From NCBI GenBank assembly GCA_946566685.1, contig CAMNXA010000006.1, positions 78,699 through 120,943 on the forward strand: a stretch of 42,245 nt of DNA. The letters are read 5' to 3'. This document shows positions 1 through 7,767 of this stretch, piece after piece. The stretch's first letter is position 1. Each line of letters starts with the position of its first letter. A model generated the notes under the pieces. It was not told the DNA's origin and did no database searches. It saw only the letters and a list, made by a program, of their open reading frames with translations. This stretch comes from an uncultured Lachnospiraceae bacterium. Lineage in GTDB: Bacteria > Bacillota > Clostridia > Lachnospirales > Lachnospiraceae. Both the position numbers and the translations under genes were made by a program.

Positions 1-209
1 GCCCACAACTCTTCATCCCTAAACGGATATCTTAGTACTTCAACAGACAATTCCCTCTTTCTCGCATAATTCATGACAATGGCAAATATTGAGTCGCGAA
101 TGATCGTGGTCCCACAATAATTGGCCGCAAAAGCTTTTGCCTGGAAATTAATCTTATCAAATTGTTTTGGCTGCTTATTGAATAAGCTTTCCTCCAAAAT
201 ATCTCCCAT
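1..209 (-). CDS. Probable ImmA/IrrE-type metallopeptidase, N-terminal part (gene runs off the left edge)
   Basis: Only the first ~69 residues are present; the reading frame is open to the window edge. The ATG (209-207) shares its A with the TGA of the upstream XRE gene, so the two are translationally coupled. The visible part (KAFAANYCGTTIIRDSIF, then ARKRELSVEVLRYPFRDEEL) resembles the N-terminal region of ImmA/IrrE-like proteins that sit beside XRE repressors. The HExxH zinc motif would lie beyond the window, so the family call is inference from context and N-terminal resemblance. In known pairs the peptidase cleaves or inactivates the partner repressor. Confidence 0.5.
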   Translation of the reverse strand, partial: MGDILEESLFNKQPKQFDKINFQAKAFAANYCGTTIIRDSIFAIVMNYARKRELSVEVLRYPFRDEELW

Positions 210-577
210 CAATCATCCTCCCAGGCAACCATCATGGCGTTTCCATTTTCACGAACTCTTTTATGAAACAGTATCATATCGGAAAGTTCATCAGCAATCC
301 GCAGTGCCTGTTTTGCCTGTTCAGACTGTACCTTACCCATAAATGCGTGGACTACATTCGTATCTGCCTGCTTGGAAGAAATCCTTGTCAACTCCTCCAT
401 CTTTACCCCAAGATACTCTGCAATAGACTTAAGTTCAATCGCATTAATCATACGAGTACCATTGAGCATCTTGTTCACTGTCTGCTTATTTGTTCCGAGC
501 GCATCCGCAAGATCAGTTTGTTTCTTATTCTGCTTTTTGAGCAATGCAAGTATATTGCCCGCAATCATTGTATTCAT
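209..577 (-). CDS. XRE-family helix-turn-helix regulator
   Basis: A 122-residue protein with an N-terminal Cro/CI-type helix-turn-helix at about residues 7-62 (KKQTDLADALGTNKQTVNKM). The C-terminal half is mostly helical and has no recognised domain. Start choice is uncertain: ATG at 577 and ATG at 568 are both possible, and the AGGAGG at 595-600 is rather far from both. It is the first gene of a coupled pair with the downstream peptidase-like gene and has a strong sigma-A promoter at 632-660. Likely role: repressor controlled by its peptidase partner, as in ImmR/ImmA-type pairs. That role is inferred, not shown. Confidence 0.8.
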   Translation of the reverse strand: MNTMIAGNILALLKKQNKKQTDLADALGTNKQTVNKMLNGTRMINAIELKSIAEYLGVKMEELTRISSKQADTNVVHAFMGKVQSEQAKQALRIADELSDMILFHKRVRENGNAMMVAWEDD

Positions 578-631
578 ATCAACCAGTGTCCTCGCCTCCT
601 TATCCGGTAAAAATTCCGCTTCCTCTCCTGT

Positions 632-660
632 ATTATACTTTGGAGAATCTTGTCGGTCAA
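632..660 (-). promoter_or_regulatory. Sigma-A-type promoter for the XRE/peptidase pair
   Basis: TTGACC at 660-655, a 17-bp spacer, and TATAAT at 637-632, reading toward the XRE gene about 55 bp downstream. Confidence 0.75.
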
Positions 661-740
661 TATATCATTTACTATTTTATTTAAAGTATTATTATAGTAA
701 TCATTTTGTTTATCATCTCAATTTCCAAAATCTTCACTTT

Positions 741-1757
741 TCATTTCGCGATTCTGCATTCTTCCACTATACGAATCGCAATCTCCCGGGCTGTCGCGCT
801 GGATACATTTGGATCATCCGTCTGGCCCAGATAGACACAGAAATAAATATTCCCTTCCGTGCCCTCAGCAAATCCCGTAAACCAGGCGTCCACAACAACG
901 CCTGCGACTTTGCTCATACCAGTTTTACCATAAATCGGAACTATCGTCTGCTCCGGTTCCTCGACAAACATAACCTCCTTAAGTTCATTTCTCGTCTTTT
1001 CTGAACAAATAGAATCCCCGCCAAAAATTCGCTCCATGACCTCCGTCTGTTCTATGGGAGAAATTTTCAGAGATGACTCTATCCAGAATCCGGTCAAAGC
1101 CCGGTTATTATTATTCGTATTCAACTGCCCTTCCCAGTCGGAAATGTCACAATTGCCATACTCCAGCCTGTCCAGGCCGTCCTGTATCATTTCCGGCCCC
1201 ATCTCATTTATGACTTCCCGAAAATACCAGACACAGGAGGTGCAAAATGCCTCCGGAAAGGCAATGTCCTGGTTCCAGTCTTCATTCCAGAATACCTCCC
1301 CGCTCCATGTATGCATGGAATCTTCCGGCTGGATAATACCGTTCTCCAGAGCAATCGCGGAAGATATGATCTTAAAAGTAGAACAGGGAGACCGTCTGAT
1401 GGCAGCCAGTTCCGGATTATATATCATATAACGCGAAGCAGAGGCATCATACAACACAGCTGTCCCGTTTAACCCGGCAAAATATTCTGACCAGTCTGTC
1501 TCTACCAGTTCCGGTTCCTGTGACACATCCTGAGACAGCGAGACTGAGTTCTGGGATAATACCGGTTTCTCATCTGCTGTTTCTGTGTCTTGTCCTGTTG
1601 TGTCGTTATCTACTGTCACATCCTGTTCTGCTTTACCAGCCTTTATAACATCTTCCTGTGGTGTTCCAGAATCCGCCGCACAACCGCATAAAATAAATAT
1701 ACATGCCATAAGGATACATATTTTACCAATATATTTCAAACGCTTTATCATACTCAT
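741..1757 (-). CDS. Class D (OXA/CDD-like) beta-lactamase-type lipoprotein
   Basis: This 338-residue protein has a lipoprotein signal (lipobox L-C-G-C26), an acidic linker of about 65 residues, and a penicillin-recognising domain. The class D motifs are all present in order: S126-T-F-K129 (nucleophile and general base), S174-C-V176 followed by WYF, Y200-G-N202, K278-T-G280, and a WFTGF segment at 292-296. This arrangement is typical of serine class D beta-lactamases, including the CDD enzymes of Clostridioides difficile and BlaR-type sensor domains. No BlaR-like membrane protease or BlaI repressor is next to it, so a membrane-anchored enzyme is more likely than a sensor. The domain should sit outside the membrane. 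Substrate range cannot be read from sequence. A GGGGAG ribosome site lies upstream of the ATG. Confidence 0.85.
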   Translation of the reverse strand: MSMIKRLKYIGKICILMACIFILCGCAADSGTPQEDVIKAGKAEQDVTVDNDTTGQDTETADEKPVLSQNSVSLSQDVSQEPELVETDWSEYFAGLNGTAVLYDASASRYMIYNPELAAIRRSPCSTFKIISSAIALENGIIQPEDSMHTWSGEVFWNEDWNQDIAFPEAFCTSCVWYFREVINEMGPEMIQDGLDRLEYGNCDISDWEGQLNTNNNNRALTGFWIESSLKISPIEQTEVMERIFGGDSICSEKTRNELKEVMFVEEPEQTIVPIYGKTGMSKVAGVVVDAWFTGFAEGTEGNIYFCVYLGQTDDPNVSSATAREIAIRIVEECRIAK

Positions 1758-1802
1758 TCACAAGTATTCTCCCCACATCAATAAAGTTTCCTTTTTCTGT
1801 CT

Positions 1803-2312
1803 TCACAATAACGTAAAACGGCTTCCCAAACAATGATACTGCACCTCCCGCAGCATTTTCCCGCCAATCTCATGTTCCATATAGTGTCCGGCAGATATAA
1901 AACCGCACTTCTCATAAAATTTCCTGGCACGCAGATTTTCCTCCAGTACCCATAAGAAGATTTCCTGATAACCCAGCTTTTGCAATTCCCCAACTGCCGC
2001 CTCCAGCAGAAGCCTGCCATATCCTCTGCCTATATATTCCGGTAAAAGATAAATGGATATAATCTCTCCGGACCCGCCAAACTGCTCCCATCTCGACTGA
2101 CTATAACTGGAAGTGCCGATCAATCTACCATCCTCTTCCACCACAAGGGAATCTACTCCCTCCTGATCCAAGCAGGAGGCCCAGCGTCCTTCGGGGATAC
2201 TGTCCAGATAGTCCTGTGGGACAATTCCACGGTAAGCATATTTCCACCCTTCTTCATAAATGTGGCTGATGGCCAGTCTGTCATCACTTTCCTGAATATG
2301 CCTGATTTCCAA
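1803..2312 (-). CDS. GNAT-family N-acetyltransferase
   Basis: A 169-residue protein covering a whole GNAT fold: an N-terminal strand-helix unit (EIRHIQESD), the acetyl-CoA-binding motif IGRGYG at about 94-99 followed by a helix (RLLLEAAVGEL), and the C-terminal ARKFYEKCGF motif. It should move an acetyl group from acetyl-CoA to an amine; the acceptor is unknown. The start is TTG at 2312, placed immediately after the stop codon of the broken methyltransferase upstream. Its GGAGGG ribosome site lies inside the last codons of that gene, so the two were translationally coupled. Confidence 0.87.
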   Translation of the reverse strand: MEIRHIQESDDRLAISHIYEEGWKYAYRGIVPQDYLDSIPEGRWASCLDQEGVDSLVVEEDGRLIGTSSYSQSRWEQFGGSGEIISIYLLPEYIGRGYGRLLLEAAVGELQKLGYQEIFLWVLEENLRARKFYEKCGFISAGHYMEHEIGGKMLREVQYHCLGSRFTLL

Positions 2313-2937
2313 TTATCGAATCCCTCCGTTCTGCACCTGAGACTTTCTTGCAACAATCAGATACCGATGAATTGTTCCCTCGATCCTGCCCTCTCTTTCA
2401 ATCATCTCCTGCATTTTTAATAGCCGTTCAAAGCACTTATCTACGGAAAAATCAGGAAATTCCCATTCTATGATATGGGCAAACCACACAAACGCCCCTA
2501 CATCATAAAATATAATATACCCCGTTCTGACATAATAACCGGAACAATTCCTCCGCGTCAAAATCACCATGCCTGTTGATAATCAAATCAAACTCCCCAT
2601 CCGCAAACGGAATCTTTGAAGGCGTATTACATTCCTTGAAGTTGATTCCCAATGGCAGCAGTTTTTCACTGCACAGCTTAACATTCGGCGGATACCCCTC
2701 CGTTGCAGATGTTTTACTGTATGGATGATTCAGGGAAAGCAGGAACTCACCTCCGCCCGTATCATAGTCCATAAGATGCAGATCGCTTTTCAGATATTGC
2801 CTGACAATCTTTTCATAATTCCACGGCAGATCATTTTCTTCCTCATATCTGCCGGAAATATGTGAAAAATCCCACCCATGAATATATGCCGCCTGTTCTT
2901 CTTTTATCCAAATTGCTCTTAAGTCTGCTTGATCCAT
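2313..2937 (-). pseudogene. SAM-dependent methyltransferase broken by an internal deletion and frameshift
   Basis: Two frames together make one methyltransferase-like protein. The first (2937 to 2503) gives the N-terminal part with motif I as D-x-G-G-G (MDYDTGGGEFLLSL) and the FADGEFDLIINRHGDFD region, ending at a stop soon after FRLLCQNGVYYIL. The second (2570 to 2313) carries the conserved C-terminal FYDVGAFVWFAHIIEWEFP block. In intact relatives roughly 50 residues separate these blocks. I infer a deletion of about 150 bp near 2520 that also shifts the frame. Ribosome site AAAGGGG precedes the ATG at 2937. Probably non-functional. Confidence 0.75.
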
Positions 2938-3004
2938 CTTAGCCGACCCCTTTCTGAATTATCTTGATACAATATAGAAATGCTGCAATCCTTTGCGACT
3001 TCAG

Positions 3005-3059
3005 CAAGAATTGCACCGCAATTCTTGGGACGCAGACTGCTGAGTCTGCGTCCATTATA
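3005..3059 (-). repeat. Promoter-linked double-palindrome repeat, copy A
   Basis: On the minus strand TATAAT (3059-3054) is followed directly by an 11-bp inverted repeat (arms GGACGCAGACT and AGTCTGCGTCC in plus-strand reading, 3028-3038 and 3043-3053). Next comes a 10-bp inverted repeat (CAAGAATTGC 3005-3014, GCAATTCTTG 3018-3027). A diverged copy with the same order lies at 16002-16052. It sits about 70 bp upstream of the broken methyltransferase. The rest of this 344-bp gap holds no gene that I can see. Confidence 0.7.
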
Positions 3060-3281
3060 TCATCCAAATATGCGTTTTTCTATCATTTCATTCCCAATAT
3101 CACTTTTATCATTTTTGCGACTGAATATTGAAAATAAAAAGCAGAAGCACAAATAAACTTTGTCTTGACAACTTCCTGAAGAAAGCGCACGATAGGACTA
3201 CGGAATCAGTCCAATCATATCTTTTCTGGTTCTGTCGGCGCTCGCCGGATTCTATCATCATATCGTAAAGGAGACATATCT

Positions 3282-3791
3282 ATGACAAAAGACACATCAT
3301 CTTGTTCCACATCTACTGTCAATACGGATTCCGCAGACACTTTATTTGAAAATGCACACGGTTCAATTCCCTACAACATGACGAACGATTATATGTTCCG
3401 CGCCGTCCTGCAATCCAATAATAAAGTACTGCGTGGTCTGATCTGTTCCCTGCTTCATCTGGACGAATCACAAGTGCAATCCGTGGAAATCACCAATCCC
3501 ATCATTCTGGGGGACGCCCTCACAGATAAAGAAGTACGTCTGGACATCTATGTCCTTCTGAACAACCAATGTATCATCAATCTGGAAATGGAAGTGAAAA
3601 ATCATCATATTTGTAATTGTAATTTCGTTTTAAATGTGATAGACTTATCTCAAATAGATTGGGCAACAGAAGAAGACAAGAAATACCAGATTGATAAATG
3701 GGCTAAACAAATGCTTACAAATGCTCTCATCGAAAGAGACAACGCCCTGGCTACCATCGCCGTCCTGCGGGCTCAACTTGAAAAAAAGTGA
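3282..3791 (+). CDS. Shrunken Rpn-family (PD-(D/E)XK) nuclease/transposase-like protein
   Basis: The 169-residue product matches two separate parts of Rpn/PDDEXK_2 proteins, which usually run about 300 residues. Residues 28-104 (YNMTNDYMFRAVL through D88-I-Y and E102-M-E104) are the N-terminal nuclease core. Residues 105-140 (VKNHHICNCNFVLNVIDLSQID, then ATEEDK) normally lie some 70 residues later. The tail NALIERDNALATIAVLRAQLEKK is the usual C-terminal helix, again joined after a loss. So at least one, probably two, in-frame deletions are inferred. Intact relatives are linked to recombination-promoting endonucleases. Ribosome site AAAGGAG and an open frame remain, but activity is doubtful. 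Confidence 0.7.
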   Translation: MTKDTSSCSTSTVNTDSADTLFENAHGSIPYNMTNDYMFRAVLQSNNKVLRGLICSLLHLDESQVQSVEITNPIILGDALTDKEVRLDIYVLLNNQCIINLEMEVKNHHICNCNFVLNVIDLSQIDWATEEDKKYQIDKWAKQMLTNALIERDNALATIAVLRAQLEKK

Positions 3792-3811
3792 TGTAACCCA
3801 AGTAACCCAAA

Positions 3812-3847
3812 ATAAGGGGAACCACAAACTGCTCTGGTTCCCCTTAT
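3812..3847. terminator. Bidirectional hairpin between convergent genes
   Basis: Perfect 12-bp stem: ATAAGGGGAACC at 3812-3823 and GGTTCCCCTTAT at 3836-3847. It lies between the Rpn-like gene and the TAG stop (3850-3848) of the hydrolase. The T tracts are short on both sides. Confidence 0.65.
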
Positions 3848-4690
3848 CTACTTCTTTAAAAATTCTAAAATCCGCTCATTATAATCCGGTGCTTCCTCAT
3901 ACGCTGCATGCCCCAAATCTTCATACATATATATCTCGCACTCCAGCACATCGGCTATTTCCTGCGATGCCTGCCCTGTTACGATACGATCTTGCTGTCC
4001 GCCAATCACAAATACAGGACAGGTAATCTTATGAAGTTCCGGATAGGACTCACAAGTCAGACAGGTTCTTGCAAGCGTAGTGAAACGGTTCAAATCTTTC
4101 GACTTGACTATTCTGCTAAGAACCGGGTACATCCATCGATATTTCCTGCTATAGGCATCTGAATACATTTTCACATACATATCTGTAACGATAGCCCCAC
4201 AATCATCTGCCTCGGCCATTTGAATCCAGTCATGTATGACCTTTTCCATAACCTCATTGCATCTTGATGCCGTGACGCCAAGCACAAGTTTGTGCACAAG
4301 ATGCGGATGGTCAATGGCCAGATACTGGGCGATCATACCACCTTGTGAAACACCGAAAACATCCGCATTCTGAAGGTGCAGGCGTTTCATTGCACAAGCC
4401 ACGTCATTGGCCATATCCCTGATGGTGTATCCCGCTGGTATATCAGCTTTTTTATCCAAAACATATACCGTATACTCTTTCGTAAAAATGCGGTACATGA
4501 AAGCCAGCATCACAGCCGCTCCCCTTACACCCTGAAAGCTCAGGCCCGGGAGCAGGACAAGAGTTTTCTTACCTTTGCCAAAGCGAACACAGTCTAAACA
4601 GGTATTATCCATTTTCAGTGTCAGGTTCTTTACGTGTTGAAACCACATTGCGGGGGTCTGCCTTTCGTGCAATTTCTTAAATGATATCAT
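3848..4690 (-). CDS. Alpha/beta hydrolase, third gene of the exosortase operon
   Basis: A 280-residue alpha/beta hydrolase. The oxyanion region LLPGLSFQGV is followed by the nucleophile elbow G-V-S115-Q-G-G, an acid in GGQQD234R and a catalytic His in LGH261AAYEE. No signal peptide or membrane helix is seen, so it is probably cytoplasmic. The frame is open upstream to 4846, but that stretch overlaps the exosortase gene; ATG 4690 is the first start after the exosortase stop. No strong ribosome site marks it, so ATG 4648 remains possible. Substrate is unknown. Alpha/beta hydrolases also occur in proteobacterial exosortase gene clusters, which makes the neighbourhood suggestive. Confidence 0.8.
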   Translation of the reverse strand: MISFKKLHERQTPAMWFQHVKNLTLKMDNTCLDCVRFGKGKKTLVLLPGLSFQGVRGAAVMLAFMYRIFTKEYTVYVLDKKADIPAGYTIRDMANDVACAMKRLHLQNADVFGVSQGGMIAQYLAIDHPHLVHKLVLGVTASRCNEVMEKVIHDWIQMAEADDCGAIVTDMYVKMYSDAYSRKYRWMYPVLSRIVKSKDLNRFTTLARTCLTCESYPELHKITCPVFVIGGQQDRIVTGQASQEIADVLECEIYMYEDLGHAAYEEAPDYNERILEFLKK

Positions 4691-4746
4691 ATCTGGACGT
4701 TTATGGTCAAACCGAGCCTTTCCCCAATACCTGTCGCTGATACCCG

Positions 4747-5511
4747 TCAGCCTCGCCCTAACCCTCTCCTCATCCCCCAAAATACCATACACACCGCCAT
4801 ACACACACCCAAGATAAGCACCGCATACTCTCCAAAGCCCGTCCATTCACGATACCACAGCCTTTTTACAAACGGCAGGGCCAACACAATCAGAAGATAC
4901 CAGAATACCGGGACTAGCAGCCGATTCCTCTCTGCGGTCGAAGTGACACTCAGGTAAAGTATACACAGCGCCGTAAAATAAGTAACAGTCCCAATCAACG
5001 TGTGAAGCCTGTCGGGCGTAAGCCACCCCGCCGACAAATACCACTTATCCAGCCAAATGGGAAGCCTGACAGCAAGTACGATACGGATACCATTTACAAA
5101 GATTGTGAAAAAATATGCAAGGATAAGACTGTACACGATCCGCCTGCATCTGCCTGGCATACCACCCTTTCGCTGACAGGAAGTTTCATACACCGGTATA
5201 AAGACCAGCATCAAAAAGGTCAACAGCATAAACCGGATGCCTGCACAGGAAGCCGCAATCAGAAATTGATACCCATGGTTCACATATCCCTGATGGGGCA
5301 GGTATTCAAAAGAAATCCCACCGAGAATACCGGCCCACCTTGCGGTGGGCTCCAGTATCCACTTGAGATTATCCGTATCGCTTATTCTGCCAAAATAACG
5401 CATGACCAACATGAAAACGATCACTGCCAGATAAAGCGGCCAGTCATTACGTATCCTTGTTTTTATCTGCATTTTGTCCATATGCATATACATATATCCC
5501 TGCAACTCCAT
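4747..5511 (-). CDS. Exosortase-like multi-pass membrane transpeptidase (possible XrtK/XrtN-type)
   Basis: A 254-residue protein with about seven hydrophobic segments (roughly 24-40, 82-107, 125-149, 170-189, 198-215, 228-247). The signature exosortase residues appear at the right places: Cys89 in ASCAGIRF (nucleophile), Arg143 in NGIRI, and His170 in RLHTLIG, each at a membrane segment. Exosortases cleave proteins at a C-terminal PEP-CTERM-like tail and transfer them onward. The gene directly upstream, 36 bp away, encodes a protein with exactly such a tail. Start uncertain: ATG 5511 has GGGGAG only 2 bp away, while ATG 5493 has AGGG at better spacing. Exact exosortase subfamily cannot be set from sequence alone. 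Confidence 0.8.
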   Translation of the reverse strand: MELQGYMYMHMDKMQIKTRIRNDWPLYLAVIVFMLVMRYFGRISDTDNLKWILEPTARWAGILGGISFEYLPHQGYVNHGYQFLIAASCAGIRFMLLTFLMLVFIPVYETSCQRKGGMPGRCRRIVYSLILAYFFTIFVNGIRIVLAVRLPIWLDKWYLSAGWLTPDRLHTLIGTVTYFTALCILYLSVTSTAERNRLLVPVFWYLLIVLALPFVKRLWYREWTGFGEYAVLILGVCMAVCMVFWGMRRGLGRG

Positions 5512-5547
5512 TTCTCCCCGGAACAGACTCCGAAACCGGGCTGTTCA

Positions 5548-7563
5548 TTACCGATCCGTCTGTCTGCGCCGCCAGCACAGCTTTCTGAAAAATACTACCA
5601 AAACCAACATTCCGCCAAGCCATAAAACACCCGGTTCCGAGCCGACACGATATCCCACCGCCAACTCAGATACTTCCGATGGAAGAGGCAGGGGCTGATC
5701 CACATCCGTTGCATCACCGTCAGGATTACGCACAACATCCAGAACCGCAATAAAGGAGGTATAAGGCGTGATCATGTGATAATCCAGTCCGATCTGTGTT
5801 ACTTCTTTCTTTACCTTGGGATCATCGGCATCCTTTCCAAAGTCAGTCAGGCGTTCCACCCTTTTACGCGCCCAGAGATATCCGATGGCATCATTTTCCC
5901 TGGCAGATGCATCCGCCACATTGATTGTCTGGGAATACTTTCCCTTACCGGTCATACCCTCAATCTGAACGGTTCCTGTGGCCTCCCCCTTCCATTTCCC
6001 AAGCAGGACAATCGGTTTCTTTGCATAAAGTGTAGGCATCACAGCCGGTTCCACATCGTATGTATCAAATCCCTGAAAAGAGACTTTGATATCCGTCAAA
6101 ACGGGAGACTGTATGTAAGTGCGGAACTGTTCCGCCGTCCGCGCCGCTTCTCCTGTATCGGTAACGATAAAAGGCTCTCCCTGCCCGATGGAAGCAATCC
6201 CCTCGATCAGGTAACGGTTCACCGCATCCCCGATGCCAAAGGAGAAGAAATCCGCCTGCTCCATATTATCATGGATGATTTGAAATATTTCCTTCTCACC
6301 GCTGATATACCCATCGCTTATGATTACGATACTTCGGGAAGCATTTGGCACCGCCGGCGTACGCACGGCATCTTCCAACGCTTCAGCAAGTTCCGTACCG
6401 CCCGCACCGGACTGTTCTTTGATCAGGCAGGCCGCCTTGTTGATATTTTCCTCTGTGACGGGCACGGAGCGATCCGACATCTTAAGAGCAGAGCCGGAAA
6501 AAAGGATCAGGTTAAAGCAATCCGTCTCCCGCAGCCCGGAGAGCAGGTTATAGATCAGCCCCTTGGCTGTTTCTATCGGGAATCCCGACATGGAACCGGA
6601 TACGTCCAGCACAAAGATATATTCTCTGGGCGGAATCTCCTCCACTTCACAGCGTTCCGGCGGCTGTACCATGAGCATGAAAAAGTTCTCCTTTTCCCCC
6701 TGGCTGGTAACCAGTCCGGTACTGATCTGTTCCCCTGTCAGTTTATAATTCAGGATAAAGTCCCGGTTTCCTGCATAATCCGCAGGATTTTTCAGACTGA
6801 CATCTGCCGTAGTATCCCCTGTGGGCTTCACCTGGATTTCATGGGAACTGCTTGTCAACTCCGCAATCGGTACACCAGCGGAAACCGATACATTGATATT
6901 ATAGGTATCAGACGGTGCAGAACCATTCTTAAGATAAGGAGTTCCCGTCCATTCTTCCCGCGTGCCGGTATCATCCAACGCCGGACTTACGTAGCGGGGA
7001 CCGACAACAGTCGGATAGACGAACTGATAGACTCCTTCCGATGGCATAATCATCTCTGTATAGTGCAGTTCTATGCGCACCTGATCGCCGGGCATGATAT
7101 TTGCCACATCCATGGTAAACACATTGGCTCTTTCCTCAGATAACATGGAAGCGCTTTTGCCTTCGCTCTTGGCCGTATCAAATTCCTTCTTTGCTTCCTC
7201 CTTCTCCTTGATGACCGCTGTCACCACCTGGTTTCCAATCTGCATCTGCATCCCGTGCACCGTAACTTTTGTAGAGGCCGGAAAAATATAACTGGCATTA
7301 ATCGGCTGACTTCCCTCATTGGCATAAGTCTGCACCACATAGGTATCCGCAATCATTCCCTCAATCGATACATTTACATCCGTACTTTTCAGGGGAAAGC
7401 TGTCCACCCCGGTCTCTTTGCTCTCCACATAAAAATAGGGTGAACAGGTTTTGTCCTCTTCTTCTGCGTCCTCCTTTGCATGTACTGTTGGCACATAGCT
7501 TAAGAGAAGAGCAAATACAGATAAAATGCACAGCAGTTTTGTGCGTGTTTTGTATTGTCTCAT
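5548..7563 (-). CDS. Secreted VIT/VWA protein with PEP-CTERM-like SEPG sorting tail
   Basis: A 671-residue protein. A signal peptide (1-29, ending VHA) is followed by a VIT domain (about 48-175, with the typical YIFPASTKVTVHGMQMQIG segment) and a von Willebrand A domain (about 315-485). The metal site looks complete: D320-V-S322-G-S324, T390 and D417. After a beta-rich part and YTSFIAVLD (601-609), the C-terminus reads SEPG at 642-645, a hydrophobic helix (646-659) and a basic end (RKLCWRRRQTDR). That tri-part tail is what exosortases recognise, and an exosortase-like gene follows. Known relatives include proteins sorted by exosortases or sortases. Likely role: cell-surface adhesion or metal-dependent binding; the ligand is unknown. 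GGAG lies 6 bp before the ATG. Confidence 0.9.
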   Translation of the reverse strand: MRQYKTRTKLLCILSVFALLLSYVPTVHAKEDAEEEDKTCSPYFYVESKETGVDSFPLKSTDVNVSIEGMIADTYVVQTYANEGSQPINASYIFPASTKVTVHGMQMQIGNQVVTAVIKEKEEAKKEFDTAKSEGKSASMLSEERANVFTMDVANIMPGDQVRIELHYTEMIMPSEGVYQFVYPTVVGPRYVSPALDDTGTREEWTGTPYLKNGSAPSDTYNINVSVSAGVPIAELTSSSHEIQVKPTGDTTADVSLKNPADYAGNRDFILNYKLTGEQISTGLVTSQGEKENFFMLMVQPPERCEVEEIPPREYIFVLDVSGSMSGFPIETAKGLIYNLLSGLRETDCFNLILFSGSALKMSDRSVPVTEENINKAACLIKEQSGAGGTELAEALEDAVRTPAVPNASRSIVIISDGYISGEKEIFQIIHDNMEQADFFSFGIGDAVNRYLIEGIASIGQGEPFIVTDTGEAARTAEQFRTYIQSPVLTDIKVSFQGFDTYDVEPAVMPTLYAKKPIVLLGKWKGEATGTVQIEGMTGKGKYSQTINVADASARENDAIGYLWARKRVERLTDFGKDADDPKVKKEVTQIGLDYHMITPYTSFIAVLDVVRNPDGDATDVDQPLPLPSEVSELAVGYRVGSEPGVLWLGGMLVLVVFFRKLCWRRRQTDR

Positions 7564-7645
7564 GTTTTCTCCATCCCTTCCTCATACCGGTTAACTGTTT
7601 TGCAAGGCTGTATTTCCTGCAATGGTATTGTGATGTTTTCATGCT

Positions 7646-7717
7646 ACAATACAAAGGCATCATAACTGCATCTTTTATGCATCAAAGAACCATCAAATTT
7701 GCATCAGATTTGCATCA
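7646..7717 (-). promoter_or_regulatory. Six 11-bp-phased direct repeats and -10 box upstream of the exosortase operon
   Basis: On the plus strand, GCATCA-type hexamers start at 7657, 7668 (GCATCT), 7679, 7690 (CCATCA), 7701 and 7712, each exactly 11 bp apart. In operon orientation they read TGATGC. The array ends 5 bp before a possible -10 (TATTGT, 7651-7646), covers the place of the -35 box, and no good -35 is present. This layout fits an activator that binds one face of the helix, as OmpR/PhoB-family regulators do on 11-bp repeats. The regulator is unknown. Confidence 0.75.
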
Positions 7718-7767
7718 TATAATAATTTACCTGTATGTACTTCTTCTTTCTCCTTTTTTGCATCTTT

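Noticed and set aside
4691..4846. Upstream extension of the hydrolase gene
   Set aside because: It lies largely inside the exosortase gene in another frame and carries no hydrolase-like sequence.
5776..7143. 455-codon open frame on the plus strand
   Set aside because: It is antisense to the VIT/VWA gene, which has clear domains, signal peptide and ribosome site; the plus frame has no recognisable protein features.
7657..7717. Possible short CRISPR-like or satellite array
   Set aside because: Repeat unit is only 6 conserved bases with 5-bp spacers, far too short for CRISPR; the helical period and promoter position fit a regulator site instead.
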